64,000 nucleotides of DNA, taken from positions 31,177,356 to 31,241,355 of the forward strand of contig OX463815.1 of the NCBI GenBank assembly GCA_949825045.1, written 5' to 3'. Every line of letters begins with the position of its first letter. Positions within the stretch are counted from its first letter, which is position 1. The notes below the pieces were generated by a model that was not told the DNA's origin, ran no database searches, and saw only the letters and a list, made by a program, of their open reading frames with translations. This document shows positions 11,974 to 22,235 of this stretch, one piece after another. The stretch comes from Argyresthia goedartella (Eukaryota; Arthropoda; Insecta; Lepidoptera; Argyresthiidae). The translations under genes were made by a program, and so were the position numbers.

Positions 11974-13815
11974 CTATTGAATTCTCAATCTAGGATGGGG
12001 ATTGGGCATTTCTATTTCTTCGGTATTTTCAGTTTCGTTAATTTTGATTTTCCTCGAAAATCGAGGCAGACAACTTTCAGATCTCTTAACAAACAACACT
12101 AGTAAACACAGACACAAAATAAAAGTTACGACACTAAATACAGAAAAGGTTATATGTGTAGTGTCAGAGTAAAGAGGTTCGGTTTTTACATTGTTTAGGT
12201 TACTGTTAATATTATCTGATAATTCTTTCAATTCTTGTATGCTACTTAATTTTACTTTCGTCACTTTAATGCTAGGAATTACTGATTTAAAATCATTAGA
12301 CGTCTTTCCGTTACAACATTTGTCTTCTATGATGTTAAAATCAGAATGTATATTGACAATGTTTATTTTAGGGTTTTGTTTACTTAGAAGCTTCTTGCTT
12401 CTGCAATATATTATACAATTAGGATGTATGTTGAGAATTCCTGTACCGGAAATGACAAGTTGATCAATGTTAGAATTACATTCAATAGAAATTTTCACAG
12501 GTAGTGTTTGTGTAAATAGCCACTTATTATTGTTTAGGGGCTGCCAGATGTCTAAGTTACCAATGATATTTTTGTGATTACATTGTATTGGTAATGACGT
12601 AATTACCCTCGTCATCAACTCCACCTCACATGACGGGTTTTCAGATATGGTTGATACATCCGAAATTTCACAAAGGAATATATGGTTTACAATCGGTTTG
12701 CAGTCATTGAGACTGTTTAAGTTACAATATGATGTTTTGTCTTTACTTAAGGCTATAAATAGTTTTGAAGGTATTATAAGAGAGTATGAACTATTTCGAT
12801 TATTTCCATCGCCTGGAGTGGGGATTGGCACAGACTTATATAAATTGTATTCCATAAAATGTACTAATGGTATTTTTAAAATAAAGACTAACTTATCATC
12901 TACAAAATATGAGATTAATTCTGACAGGTTTATAATTACATGTATGTTATCTAAATCTAGACTAATAGGCAAGTACTTATACTTAGGTAAATATCTAATG
13001 TTACTCTTAATATCTTCGAAGAGCTGTTTAGGCGTAACAATTGAAGGGTGCAAAGTATTGCTTTTTACAAATAATACAGAGTTAATAATATCTTCAATTT
13101 TAAATGATAGCGTTAATAAATTGGCATACAGTACATTCAATATTTCTGAAAGGTTGTTTCTGAAGCTAAGGTCATTCATAGCTTGGGTTATATTCGTTAT
13201 TGAAAAGGTGAGTTTATTGATGACGTCATTCAAACGCGCTTCATTTATATTGATTTCATTCAAGCTTTGATTAAAATTAGATATTGCAGATTTCGAAATG
13301 ACTATACTTTCTTTTACCGAGCTGACTAATTGTTTATCGTTTTCGAAAAGGGTGCGAATAGCGTCATTGTATTTACTTGCATCATCTTCATTCAGAGTGC
13401 CAAATATTTGTTTAAAAACAGTTCCAACACCAGAAAACCATGCAGATCTTTTGTTATGAGTGGAAACTAAATGAGAGAGCGAGTCAACATCTCTAGTTAT
13501 ATCTTTAAAGAGTGCATCCAGAGGCTGAATCATGTTATGACATTCTGTGTTATCAATCGCTTCGCTCTGCTGGCAGTGAAATCTAACTGTTCCAAATACA
13601 TTCTTTATGTTGTCGACGTGATAATGTATAAATGATATGTCTATAGGAATAACGATGTGCATATAATCACTAACTATTTTTAAAGTGCCGACCGGATCGA
13701 AGAATATGCCGGGACTTCGGGTAATTTGTTCGACGAGATTCGTATCGTCAGACGCAGAGGTAAGTTTGATAAGGGATACAGCAATTCTGTAAATGTAAAT
13801 AATATCTCGTTTCAA
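11974..13815 (-). CDS. env: Envelope (F-like) protein of the gypsy element
   Basis: An open frame of 613 codons. Visible features: a hydrophobic N-terminal segment, then a basic site (KRS, about residue 152-154) just before a fusion-peptide-like stretch with the pattern GVGTVFKQIFG and DDA, a coiled-coil-like region rich in Asn/Ile/Leu, many cysteines in the middle, and one transmembrane segment near residues 555-578 followed by a short basic tail. This matches the architecture of baculovirus F-type fusion proteins found in errantiviruses. The first codon is TTG and lies directly after an AG, so env is probably made from a spliced subgenomic RNA (inference). No internal stop is present. Confidence 0.85.
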   Translation of the reverse strand: MKRDIIYIYRIAVSLIKLTSASDDTNLVEQITRSPGIFFDPVGTLKIVSDYMHIVIPIDISFIHYHVDNIKNVFGTVRFHCQQSEAIDNTECHNMIQPLDALFKDITRDVDSLSHLVSTHNKRSAWFSGVGTVFKQIFGTLNEDDASKYNDAIRTLFENDKQLVSSVKESIVISKSAISNFNQSLNEININEARLNDVINKLTFSITNITQAMNDLSFRNNLSEILNVLYANLLTLSFKIEDIINSVLFVKSNTLHPSIVTPKQLFEDIKSNIRYLPKYKYLPISLDLDNIHVIINLSELISYFVDDKLVFILKIPLVHFMEYNLYKSVPIPTPGDGNNRNSSYSLIIPSKLFIALSKDKTSYCNLNSLNDCKPIVNHIFLCEISDVSTISENPSCEVELMTRVITSLPIQCNHKNIIGNLDIWQPLNNNKWLFTQTLPVKISIECNSNIDQLVISGTGILNIHPNCIIYCRSKKLLSKQNPKINIVNIHSDFNIIEDKCCNGKTSNDFKSVIPSIKVTKVKLSSIQELKELSDNINSNLNNVKTEPLYSDTTHITFSVFSVVTFILCLCLLVLFVKRSESCLPRFSRKIKINETENTEEIEMPNPHPRLRIQ

Positions 13816-13851
13816 CTTAATTTAATATTTAAAGGCTAAAATACAACTAAC

Positions 13852-16800
13852 TTAGACTAAGTTCTCTGATGCTAGTTTAACTTGGTCAAAATGATGCTTT
13901 ACATGTCTCCGATTTATAAGTAGTGATAGTGTATTATTTCCGTGAATTTTCACTACCCTGTACGGTCCTTTCCAAACAGGTGAAAGGGCTTTTCGTAACC
14001 TCAAGTGATTCTTAAGGTAAACCCAGTCTCCAAGTTTGTATCGAATTGGACGGGTATGTTTATCGTAGTAAGATTTTGATCTCTCCTTGGAGGTTACGAT
14101 GTTTTCTAGTGCTTTTAGGCGGGATAACTTCATGCGGTGATGAAGCATTTTGATGTATTCGGGGTATGTAACGTTTGGGTTTAGCTCATAAATAGAGTCA
14201 GGGATGTATGGTTTAAAACCAAGAAGAAGTTCGTAGGGAGTGAATTGTGTGGTACAGTGAACATTACTATTGTATGCTAGTATTACTGTATAGACATATT
14301 TGTGCCAATCGGTTTGATTTTCGTTCACATAGGATTTTAGGTATTCCTTCATTGTCGAGTGGCTTCGCTCCAAAGCGCCTTGTGTTTGGGGATGGTATGG
14401 CGAGGACCAAATTTGTTTAATTTTAAGAAACTCGCAGGTTCTTTTGAAAATGTCAGCGGTAAAATTTGAGCCCTGGTCCGTTACGATGACCTTTGGAATT
14501 CCAAATACGGAGATGAAATGAACTAGGCACTCACACGACTCTTCAGCTGTAGCGTTGGAAATGGGATAAGCCATGGAAAATTTGGTAAGGTCATCCTGAA
14601 GGGTAAGTATAAATCTTAGCTTTTGAATTCCGGCTTCGGGGAGTGGACCTACTATATCCAAACTGATACGGTCAAAGGGTTTGGAAGCCGTAGTTGTAAT
14701 TTGCATTGGGGCTTTATTGATTTTTCTAAATGCTTTATTAGATTGGCATGATTTGCAGTTTTTGACGTAAATTTCAATGTCTGATCTCATGTTTTTCCAA
14801 AAATATCTTTCTTTGATCCTGTTATACATTCTTGATAAACCCAAATGGCCTGCAATAGGAATATCGTGGTTTTCTTTTAATATTTTGGGTATTTCACTTG
14901 GAACTGGATATATTACACTATTGTGATATATGTTGACTACAATGTCAGTATTATTGAATAGATAGGATAGCATATTATATATTTTGACAAACTGATGTCT
15001 TTCGAAAGGGTTCTTAAAGTCTGGAATGGCTATTTCCTTTGTGGTATTGTTAATTAAGAGCTCATTTCTTATAATTTGTAATGTGTCAAATATATCTTTG
15101 TAACTGCTGTCACTAAAATGATAAACTTTATTGAATATGAAATAGTAGGTTTTTCCTTTGACGATGAGTTTTTTGAATGAGTACAATTCCCTTTCAGACA
15201 TAGTAAACTCGTCAGAATTTTCACAGTTTGAGAGTAGTTCTTGCACGTAAGGGTTTGAATCATCTAAGTCTATAGAAGAAGGTATAATTATAATGTTGCT
15301 TGAAGTTTTAAGTAAGCTTTCATTATGCTCGACGATTTTTGTATTAAATTGGGTATTCTTTTGTATAGCTGTTAGAAATTGACTGTAGTCATCTTCATAT
15401 GGATCAGGACTTAGCAAAGGTAGTTCTGCTTCCGTTTCTGGGTTTTCAGGTATAGGTTCGGGAATATTCAATGAGTCGAAATCTAAGTTTCCATCATTGA
15501 AAGGGCTAAGGTCTAAAGGGCCTAAATCTATTAATTCTGAGGGTTCTTCAAGTTGTCCAGGCGCCGAGATCGGCGGAATACTATCTTTTTGAACTGGATT
15601 GACAGGATATCTAGACAATGCATCGGCATTACTATTAATTTTGCCCTTTTTGTATACAATTTCGTAATTAAAGTCCTCTAGTTTTAGACGCCATCTGACT
15701 AATTTAGATCCCGGTTCTTTACAGTTAAATAGCCATTTCAAAGGTCTGTGGTCAGTCACAATCTTGAAACAACGTCCATAAAGATACGGACGAAAGTTTT
15801 GAGTGCCATATGCGATGGCCAAACAATCTTTTTCGGTGACACTATAGTTGCACTCTGCTTTATTTAATGTGCGTGAAGCATAAGCGATGGGGCGATCATT
15901 GCCGATGGGGCCTTGAGACAGGATTGCTGATATAGCGTAATTAGAAGCATCGCATGTGAGAATAAAAGGTTGTGTAAAGTCGGGGTAAGCTAGTATGGGT
16001 GCTGTAACAAGTGCCTCTTTCAGAATTTCAAATGATAACTGTTGTTCGTTTTGCCATAAAAATGGAATGTCCTTTTTAAGGAGTAAAGTCAGTGGTTTAG
16101 ATAGTTTGGAGAAATCGGGGATAAATCGGCGGTAATACGATACTAGGCCGAGAAAAGATTTAATATCTTTAGGACAAACGGGAGTTGGGAATTCAGTGAC
16201 TGCTTTTATTTTTTCTGGATTAGGTTTGACACCTTCTTCAGTTATTATATGGCCTAGATAAGCTACTTCCTTTTTCAGAAATTCACACTTATCAGGTTGA
16301 AGTTTTAGGTTAAAGTCTCTAAATCTTTGAAAAATGGAAGCGAGTTTTTCACAGTGAGTTTTCAGGTCATGGGAATAGATAACTATGTCATCTAAATATA
16401 CGAAACATTTTATCCCTTGTAATCCAGCGAGAGCAGCATTCATAAGCCGTTGAAATGTAGATGGTGCGTTTTTGAGACCAAAGGGCATTCGTGTATATTC
16501 GAAATGCCCTTGAGGAACACTAAAAGCAGTTTTGGAAGCATCTGATTCATTCATTTTGATTTGGTGGAACCCAGACGCTAAATCTAATGTGGAAAAGTAT
16601 TTGGAATGGCCCAACTGGTCCAGTATTTCAGATATTTGTGGAATAGGATAAGCGTCGCCTATTGTTATGTCGTTTAGTTTGCGGTAGTCGATCACGACTC
16701 GCCATTTTCGTTGACCAGATGCGTCCATTTTCTTCGGAACAACCCAGATTGGGGAAGACCATGGCGACATTGACGGTTTGATAATTCCTTGATCTAGCAT

Positions 16801-18312
16801 TTGATCAATCTGTTTCTGGACCTCGGGTTTGTGAACTTCAGGAAATCGATAAGATTTAGTATGGATTGGAATAGTAGATGAAGTTGGAATTTCATGTTTG
16901 ACAGCATTTGTGCAAGATAGTTTATCTCCAGGAAGATAGAATATATCTGAGAATTTAGAACAGACTTCACACAAAGCTGTAATTTCTTCGTTATTTAAAT
17001 GAGATACTCGAAGTTGGTCGAGTGTTTTCTGGTTTCGAAGCAGAACGTTTTCTTTTCCTGAGGAGATGTTGTAGACATTTTCATGTAAAAATGGCGAGCA
17101 GGATAGTTCGCCTATTAGGGTAAGAACTAAGTTGAGATTCGAACACAGAGTTATGGGTGATTCAGAAGTATTGACGACAGATGTATTTATTCTGTTGTTT
17201 GGCTTCACGGTTACTAGACAGTTAGCTATAAGTAAATTATCGGAATATCGTTGATCAAGAACAAGACCCTCTTTTATTTGTGGATTCGAGATAGTGCATT
17301 CTATTATAGATTCAGTGCGAGCGGGAATAGTGTAGACAGGTTCTTTGTAAGACAATGGTAGAGTTACATCTCCTAGTATTAAGGAGTCTGTTGTGTAGTC
17401 AATTTTGCCATCCTTTGCAATAAAAGCATCGCTACCTATGATGCCATCATATGGAATACTAAGTCCATCTATTACATGGAAATGGTGTGTTACTTTTGCA
17501 AATGTAATTGGTATATGACCTAGGGAAGAAATTGGATGGTTTATCGTGTCAATACCTTTTATTTTAATAATTTCTTTTGTAATGTCAGGCATTTCATCAA
17601 TCGAGCTTCGTTGTATGAGACTAACTGATGCTCCAGTATCAACCAGGAGAGTCAGTGGTTTATTTGAGACGGATGTAGAAACCATTATGTTTGGTAAGTA
17701 TTTACTTGATGAATTTGTAGTAACGTTATGTATTTTTATTTCTAGTTTTTCAGATGTAGTGAATGTAGGGGATACGGCGGACTTAGAAGATACAGTGGAT
17801 GCGGAGAACTCAGCGGATTTGGAAGATGCAGAGAATGTAGGGGATACAGCGGATTTTGATGAAACAACCGATGCAAAAGACACGCCGGGTCTGACGTGAT
17901 TGGAGGGTGTAGTGGACTTCTTAAATTCAGAGGATTCAGAGATTTTCGCGTTTCTACGCAATTCAGAGAAAAAAGAGACATTCGCGTTTTTACGCAATTC
18001 AGAGGATTCAGAGACTTTCGCGTTTTTACGCAATTCAGAGGAAACAGAGACATTCGCGTTTTTACGCAATTCAGAGGATTCAGAGATTTTCGCGTTTCTA
18101 CGCAATTCAGAGGATTCAGAGACTTTCGCGTTTCTACGCAATTCAGAGGAAAAAGAGACATTCGCGTTTTTACGCAATTCAGAGGATTCAGAGACTTTCG
18201 CGTTTTTACGCAATTCAGAGGATTCAGAGACTAAATTGAAAATTGTATCGGCTTTTATGTTGGTGCCATTTCCCGTGCGATACGGTTTTGCGGGAAATTT
18301 TAGACGTTTAAA
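13852..18312 (-). CDS. pol: Pol polyprotein (protease, RT, RNase H, integrase) of the env-bearing gypsy element
   Basis: One open frame of about 1,480 codons, counting the part upstream to the frameshift site. Order: a tandem 12-residue repeat (units like RKNAKVSESSEL, 17925-18231), an aspartic protease with LLVDTGASVSLI, RT with the FVYLDDIVIYS box near 16390, RNase H starting ILTCDASNYAISAIL, and integrase with an HHCC finger (IYVKNCKSCQSNK) and a D,D-35-E core (DIVGPLPE, TDQGSNF, E of QGALERSH). The end is WKGPYRVVKIHG. There is no start codon of its own: the frame overlaps the end of gag, and entry is probably by -1 frameshifting at 18306-18312. Confidence 0.93.
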   Translation of the reverse strand, partial: FKRLKFPAKPYRTGNGTNIKADTIFNLVSESSELRKNAKVSESSELRKNANVSFSSELRRNAKVSESSELRRNAKISESSELRKNANVSVSSELRKNAKVSESSELRKNANVSFFSELRRNAKISESSEFKKSTTPSNHVRPGVSFASVVSSKSAVSPTFSASSKSAEFSASTVSSKSAVSPTFTTSEKLEIKIHNVTTNSSSKYLPNIMVSTSVSNKPLTLLVDTGASVSLIQRSSIDEMPDITKEIIKIKGIDTINHPISSLGHIPITFAKVTHHFHVIDGLSIPYDGIIGSDAFIAKDGKIDYTTDSLILGDVTLPLSYKEPVYTIPARTESIIECTISNPQIKEGLVLDQRYSDNLLIANCLVTVKPNNRINTSVVNTSESPITLCSNLNLVLTLIGELSCSPFLHENVYNISSGKENVLLRNQKTLDQLRVSHLNNEEITALCEVCSKFSDIFYLPGDKLSCTNAVKHEIPTSSTIPIHTKSYRFPEVHKPEVQKQIDQMLDQGIIKPSMSPWSSPIWVVPKKMDASGQRKWRVVIDYRKLNDITIGDAYPIPQISEILDQLGHSKYFSTLDLASGFHQIKMNESDASKTAFSVPQGHFEYTRMPFGLKNAPSTFQRLMNAALAGLQGIKCFVYLDDIVIYSHDLKTHCEKLASIFQRFRDFNLKLQPDKCEFLKKEVAYLGHIITEEGVKPNPEKIKAVTEFPTPVCPKDIKSFLGLVSYYRRFIPDFSKLSKPLTLLLKKDIPFLWQNEQQLSFEILKEALVTAPILAYPDFTQPFILTCDASNYAISAILSQGPIGNDRPIAYASRTLNKAECNYSVTEKDCLAIAYGTQNFRPYLYGRCFKIVTDHRPLKWLFNCKEPGSKLVRWRLKLEDFNYEIVYKKGKINSNADALSRYPVNPVQKDSIPPISAPGQLEEPSELIDLGPLDLSPFNDGNLDFDSLNIPEPIPENPETEAELPLLSPDPYEDDYSQFLTAIQKNTQFNTKIVEHNESLLKTSSNIIIIPSSIDLDDSNPYVQELLSNCENSDEFTMSERELYSFKKLIVKGKTYYFIFNKVYHFSDSSYKDIFDTLQIIRNELLINNTTKEIAIPDFKNPFERHQFVKIYNMLSYLFNNTDIVVNIYHNSVIYPVPSEIPKILKENHDIPIAGHLGLSRMYNRIKERYFWKNMRSDIEIYVKNCKSCQSNKAFRKINKAPMQITTTASKPFDRISLDIVGPLPEAGIQKLRFILTLQDDLTKFSMAYPISNATAEESCECLVHFISVFGIPKVIVTDQGSNFTADIFKRTCEFLKIKQIWSSPYHPQTQGALERSHSTMKEYLKSYVNENQTDWHKYVYTVILAYNSNVHCTTQFTPYELLLGFKPYIPDSIYELNPNVTYPEYIKMLHHRMKLSRLKALENIVTSKERSKSYYDKHTRPIRYKLGDWVYLKNHLRLRKALSPVWKGPYRVVKIHGNNTLSLLINRRHVKHHFDQVKLASENLV
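17925..18231 (-). repeat. 36-bp minisatellite inside pol
   Basis: About eight and a half copies of a 36-bp unit (plus strand TTCAGAGGATTCAGAGACTT...). It translates in the pol frame to a 12-residue unit with the pattern R[KR]NA[KN][VI]SxSSEL. The unit is a multiple of three, so the copy number can change without breaking the frame. It lies between gag and the protease. Confidence 0.95.
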
Positions 18313-19297
18313 TTGTTGTCATTGTATGAGTTATCTACTTCATCACGTCCCTGATCAAAGTTTTGTTCATCACAGTTTTGGGCATAATTGACATTATGGT
18401 TACGACTATGGGAAGTGCCAGCATTGTGATTAGACTGATTTTTGTTTTCACTACGTCTGCGGTTGTTGTATGCTAGCTTGCGGCAGTTTTCTAGCGCGTG
18501 ACCCGCATTTTTGCAGTATCTGCAAATCAAGGGGTAGAACTTTGGCCCAGAGCTTGTTTTGGGTTCAGTAGTCATGTTATGGATACCTACTTGGTTTAAA
18601 CTGATCATCCTTATGTTGCACTTCTTGGTTGTAACGTCTTCCAGAAGTATTGGAAGTGTTTTTGTTAAAAGTTGAAGTTTGATATCTCTTGTTTTGAGCC
18701 TGAATAATCTTTTCTTCAGAAACAGCGAAGCTTATAGCGTCATTTAATGATTCCGGGTTTCGGCATCTTACAATCATCGATAGTCTGCTATTGAGGCCAG
18801 CTATAAAGGTATGCAATGCGAGATCTTGCATCGATGCGGCCAGTCAGTTCAGCCTTTTTAGTAGTGGGAATTGAAACATTTATTTCTGCCAGTAATTTAG
18901 CAAGACAATTTTCTACACGCAGGGCGAACTGGTTGACCGACTCGTTTCTTTCTTGTTGGCACGATTGGAGGTCAGAGAGTAAAGTTGCGTAATGTTTTCT
19001 TTCGCCAAATTGCGATCTTAAAAACTCTTCGAGTTGTGCCCATGTCTCGAATTCCTTGATTGAGCATATTGTTGCAGCTCTCCCTTGAAAGCGACTCAAA
19101 ATATATTTTAAAAATATTGGTTGTTGAGCTGCAGTAGCTAATCCAATTGCATTACGGCAATTGTTTAAAAATGCATTTAACTGGTCTCTAGTTCCGTCAA
19201 ACTTATTTATAAGCTTAGTTAAGACGCTTATCTCTACAGTAGGTTCTACGTTGGGAGCCATGATTCTTAGAATTGACTTGTCGTCCAGTGTAAACAA
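18300..19297 (-). pseudogene. gag: Gag of the env-bearing gypsy element, two frameshifts
   Basis: Three overlapping frames make one gag: 19297-18788 (KLINKFDGTRDQLNAFLNNC, matrix/capsid), 18831-18577 (DLALHTFIAGLNSRLS, capsid C-terminus), and 18608-18300 with one CCHC zinc knuckle (CRYCKNAGHALENC) and a basic tail. The frame changes lie near 18830 and near 18600. Gag forms the particle and binds RNA. The two shifts would prevent a full-length Gag unless they are sequence errors, which is possible given the near-identical LTRs. Confidence 0.85.
18306..18312 (-). promoter_or_regulatory. -1 ribosomal frameshift heptamer T_TTA_AAC at gag-pol
   Basis: On the minus strand the gag frame reads AAT TTA AAC GTC TAA, and the pol frame reads TTT AAA CGT CTA. 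The heptamer TTTAAAC fits the X_XXY_YYZ rule in the right frame, two codons before the gag stop at 18300-18302. This explains how pol is made without its own start. Confidence 0.75.
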
Positions 19298-19867
19298 TAA
19301 ATTCTTAGCACACTGATAAGACTGTTAATAATAAAGTTTTAGCTCCTATTTGTTGTAATGTAATGATTGAATCTTATTTATAAAGTACAATGACACATAA
19401 AACACACAAGGAATATAGTTAAGTATTGTTCACTGAATAGTAAATAGTTTTCACTGGGTTTCGTTGTTGTCACGATTGGAAAAGTTATTATTTGAAGTCA
19501 CTTACAGTATGTGTAGACACGGTGAGGCACGGAGATACTTTCCCATAACGAGAGATAGAATACCGTGAATACGGTACCGGAGTTGTCATAAGTGTTGAGG
19601 CTGACTGTACTCAGTAAGTACTTGGGTAGGTTAGCGGGATACCATGTTGTGGCTGTTTCCGAGTTCTTTTGCTCAGGAAACCGATGACGAAATTCTCATG
19701 AAATTTCAGGTCTTCAGTAAATACTGGATGAGGTTTTGTAATCACAAACACTGTTTTTAGATAAAATCACGAAACTGGTAATGTTCACTATGGTGAGTTT
19801 ATATAGTTCGGGATAACTCGGGAGGCGTTTCCCGGATTTTAGAAATCCCTTAACGCTGCCACCAAAC
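19298..19867 (-). other. 5' leader of the env-bearing gypsy element
   Basis: Untranslated region between the 5' LTR and gag. The primer binding site begins TGGTGGCAGCGTTA three bases inside the LTR. I cannot name the primer tRNA with certainty. No open frame of note. Confidence 0.75.
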
Positions 19868-20129
19868 TGTTATGGGGTTTTAATAAAACCCCTTTTTAAA
19901 AAAATATGTTTTTTATTTACTCTAACTTATAGAGTAGAAGACACTTTATTTAGTAAATATAGTAAAAGTAATTAAAATGTAGAGAAAATGCAGAGAAAAA
20001 TGAGTTGTCTGCCCTCGAGAGAGACCGAACTAGGACTGGTGTATTTCCCTGCTAATCAAATGTTGTTACTCAAAGGGGGCTGATGCAGCATTTTATCAGC
20101 CCTTTCCTATACATACTCAGGGTATAACA
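19868..20129 (-). repeat. 5' LTR of the env-bearing gypsy element
   Basis: 262 bp, nearly identical to 11660-11921. In a minus-strand element this is the LTR that would drive transcription. It is followed on the plus strand by the GAAC target duplication. Confidence 0.95.
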
Positions 20130-20205
20130 GAACGTTACCTGCGACTGAACGATGAACCTTTATTATTACAATACACACATATGTTTAGACATGTTTAAGT
20201 AAGTA

Positions 20206-20988
20206 TGTAACGCTTGTTGGGGTCTGGGTAAAACAAAACACTAATTAACAGATTTACAAGGTTTAATTTAAGTAAACTCCAGGATGCCTAACAATTAGCA
20301 ATGCGTTGATTTAGCTCTCAGGGATGAGTTCTAGAATTCACAATTATAGGTAAGCCGTGTCCACTTAGCACTGCCTTGATAGGTAACCACTTCCCTGTAG
20401 CTATGCGGCAGGTGGTGGCGCGCGTCTTGTGATGTCACCGATGTAGTCCGGAGTCCGGATGCAGCGGAAAGTGGCCATCAGGGTCCCAATATAGTATGGG
20501 TCCGGCAAGTAAAACCCCGACTGGGAAACACACACACCTATTAAAATTGATAGGTAGCTAAATAATCATCATTGAACACTGCGCTCCACCATGCACAGGA
20601 CAATAAAACCAAACAATTGGAATTAGTTTAAATTAAATAATAAATTAGCGCTCCGCTGTAGTGGTGGCGAATGTGAGGTACGGTAGCCCCGAGCAAAGTG
20701 AGTGCTGGCCGCGCCCCGCTCCACGAGTATTCGTGTGACGTCTACATATCGCTTGCTTCTTCGTTGGTGCGAGTTAAGCGCCTACGGCTTTTGTCATAGC
20801 AATAATCTCATTTGGAACGTTGGCTGGTTAAATAACGGTAATCTAGAATCCTTAGACTTAGTTTGTAGAAATCTATTTATTTTATTTGTTAAGTTTAGGT
20901 ACTGGGATTAAGGTAATATTAAGGTTGTATATAATATACTTTTTCAATAAAATTGTTTACTCGAAGCATGTAAAACAGTTATGTTACA
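20206..20988 (-). repeat. 3' LTR of the second gypsy element
   Basis: 783 bp, TGTAACGC ... GTTACA. Compared with the other LTR it lacks 11 bp near 20455 and has CTGT where the other has AAAA near 20654. Confidence 0.95.
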
Positions 20989-22235
20989 TACTCCCTCTTT
21001 TTGGGCAGAATTTTACCTATGTAAAATTCTCTATCATTATCACAGCTCTAAAGCTATCAGTTTCACAGACAGTCCTCAACTACATACTTCACTCACTTAT
21101 ACAAATCGCTTATTCATCCTCGTTCATAGTTGCATTAACACAAGTAAGTTTGTGTTACGGCATTTAGCATACTGAGTATTTTCTCCAGCTTTAAAATTAC
21201 TCACCAATAGCTTCAGATGGATCTTAAGAAGAGATATGTCTTATACCTAGTCGGTCCATAAGTTCTGTCACAAATATTTTGCCGCATAGTAAATAATACC
21301 AAGTTTTATTTTATTTAATACTATATATGGTTTGATAGCTCATTAAATACTGGTAAATTAGAACGATTATTGGATTTAAATGCTTAAAGCCATATTACAC
21401 AAATGCTAGTTTCTTCAGAGATTTTGCACTTTTTTACCCAATCAAAAATACGGACGTGATTCACTTTTATCTTTTTTCCATGACTCTTAAACCCTTTCAA
21501 ATTTACGTGAGATTTTAGTCAGAACCCTCCCTGAACCCGTTACCTTCATTTTGAAGCATAAGATAACTAAGTCTGGGTAAAACAAATTTTCATATTCACA
21601 TTTTACGTAGTGTACTTGTTGCCCACAAGATCATTTTTATACGTTTTCCTGAAAACGTAAAAAGTACGTAAAGTTCTCTTTGGGAGCAGTTGGAACTGAA
21701 AGCTAACAGAAAATCAAATGCTAGTTGTTAAGCATGGTCTAAAATCGAGGTTTCAGAATAAATAAAAAAAACCTTGTTGGTTATCTGGAACACTGTTTTT
21801 TTATTAAATTTGTGGTAAGTGGTATTTTTGTCAGTTGCGGCGTGTTTTGGGTTCGCGATTGTCTCAAGTTATAAGGTTTTTTGTCATATTGCGATAATCG
21901 TACAAAATGTATTGTATTGCAATTTGATTCGTATAAAATAAGCTTTTTAATCATGTATAATACGTATAAGAAAAAGTTTATTGCTGAGTTTTATCTATCA
22001 AAAACCTTGTGACAGAACTTAAGGACCGACTAGGTATTTTGTTAACCCAAGATATTACTCTCGTCAGCCAGAGTTACGTTCAACGAATGGAGCAGCATTC
22101 CTATCCGTCTTGAACTTCCAACGTGATCATTTTATTTTGTTTAGTTAGAAACATAGAGCTTACATACAAGCAATTATATTAATGTAAATTTTGTTATTTG
22201 AAATATAAGACAATCCGATTTCATGATAGATTATA
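20989..22235 (-). other. 3' non-coding region of the second gypsy element
   Basis: About 1.25 kb between integrase and the 3' LTR. No env-like frame is visible; short open stretches at 20886-21175 have no recognisable domain. The region is AT-rich. It may be the remnant of a lost third ORF, but nothing in the sequence proves this. Confidence 0.6.

Larger units (their letters stand above)
11660..20129 (-). mobile_element. Complete Ty3/gypsy element with env (errantivirus-like)
   Basis: Two LTRs of 262 bp flank the element (11660-11921 and 19868-20129), and a 4-bp duplication GAAC lies outside (11656-11659 and 20130-20133). I count 2 differences between the LTRs. Order in the sense of the minus strand: 5' LTR, primer site starting TGGTGGCAGCG three bases after the LTR, gag, pol (PR-RT-RH-IN), env, a G-rich polypurine tract, 3' LTR. 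Gag carries two frameshifts; pol and env are open. Family knowledge: insect gypsy elements with env are treated as endogenous retroviruses (errantiviruses). The near-identical LTRs imply a fairly recent insertion. Confidence 0.95.

Noticed and set aside
12191..13270. Plus-strand open frames of 90 and 207 codons
   Set aside because: They lie opposite the env gene and show no domain; antisense shadows.
17925..18231. A CRISPR-like array
   Set aside because: The repeats are directly tandem without unique spacers, and the genome is eukaryotic.
17742..18391. Open frames on both strands over the 36-bp repeat (repeats like FRDFRVSTQFRG or ETRKSLNPLNCV)
   Set aside because: They are by-products of an in-frame minisatellite inside the gypsy pol gene; repeats of 36 bp stay open in several frames.
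20702..20911. A 69-codon frame, repeated at 27689-27892
   Set aside because: It is inside the two LTR copies of the second gypsy element and has no recognisable domain; its duplication reflects the LTRs.
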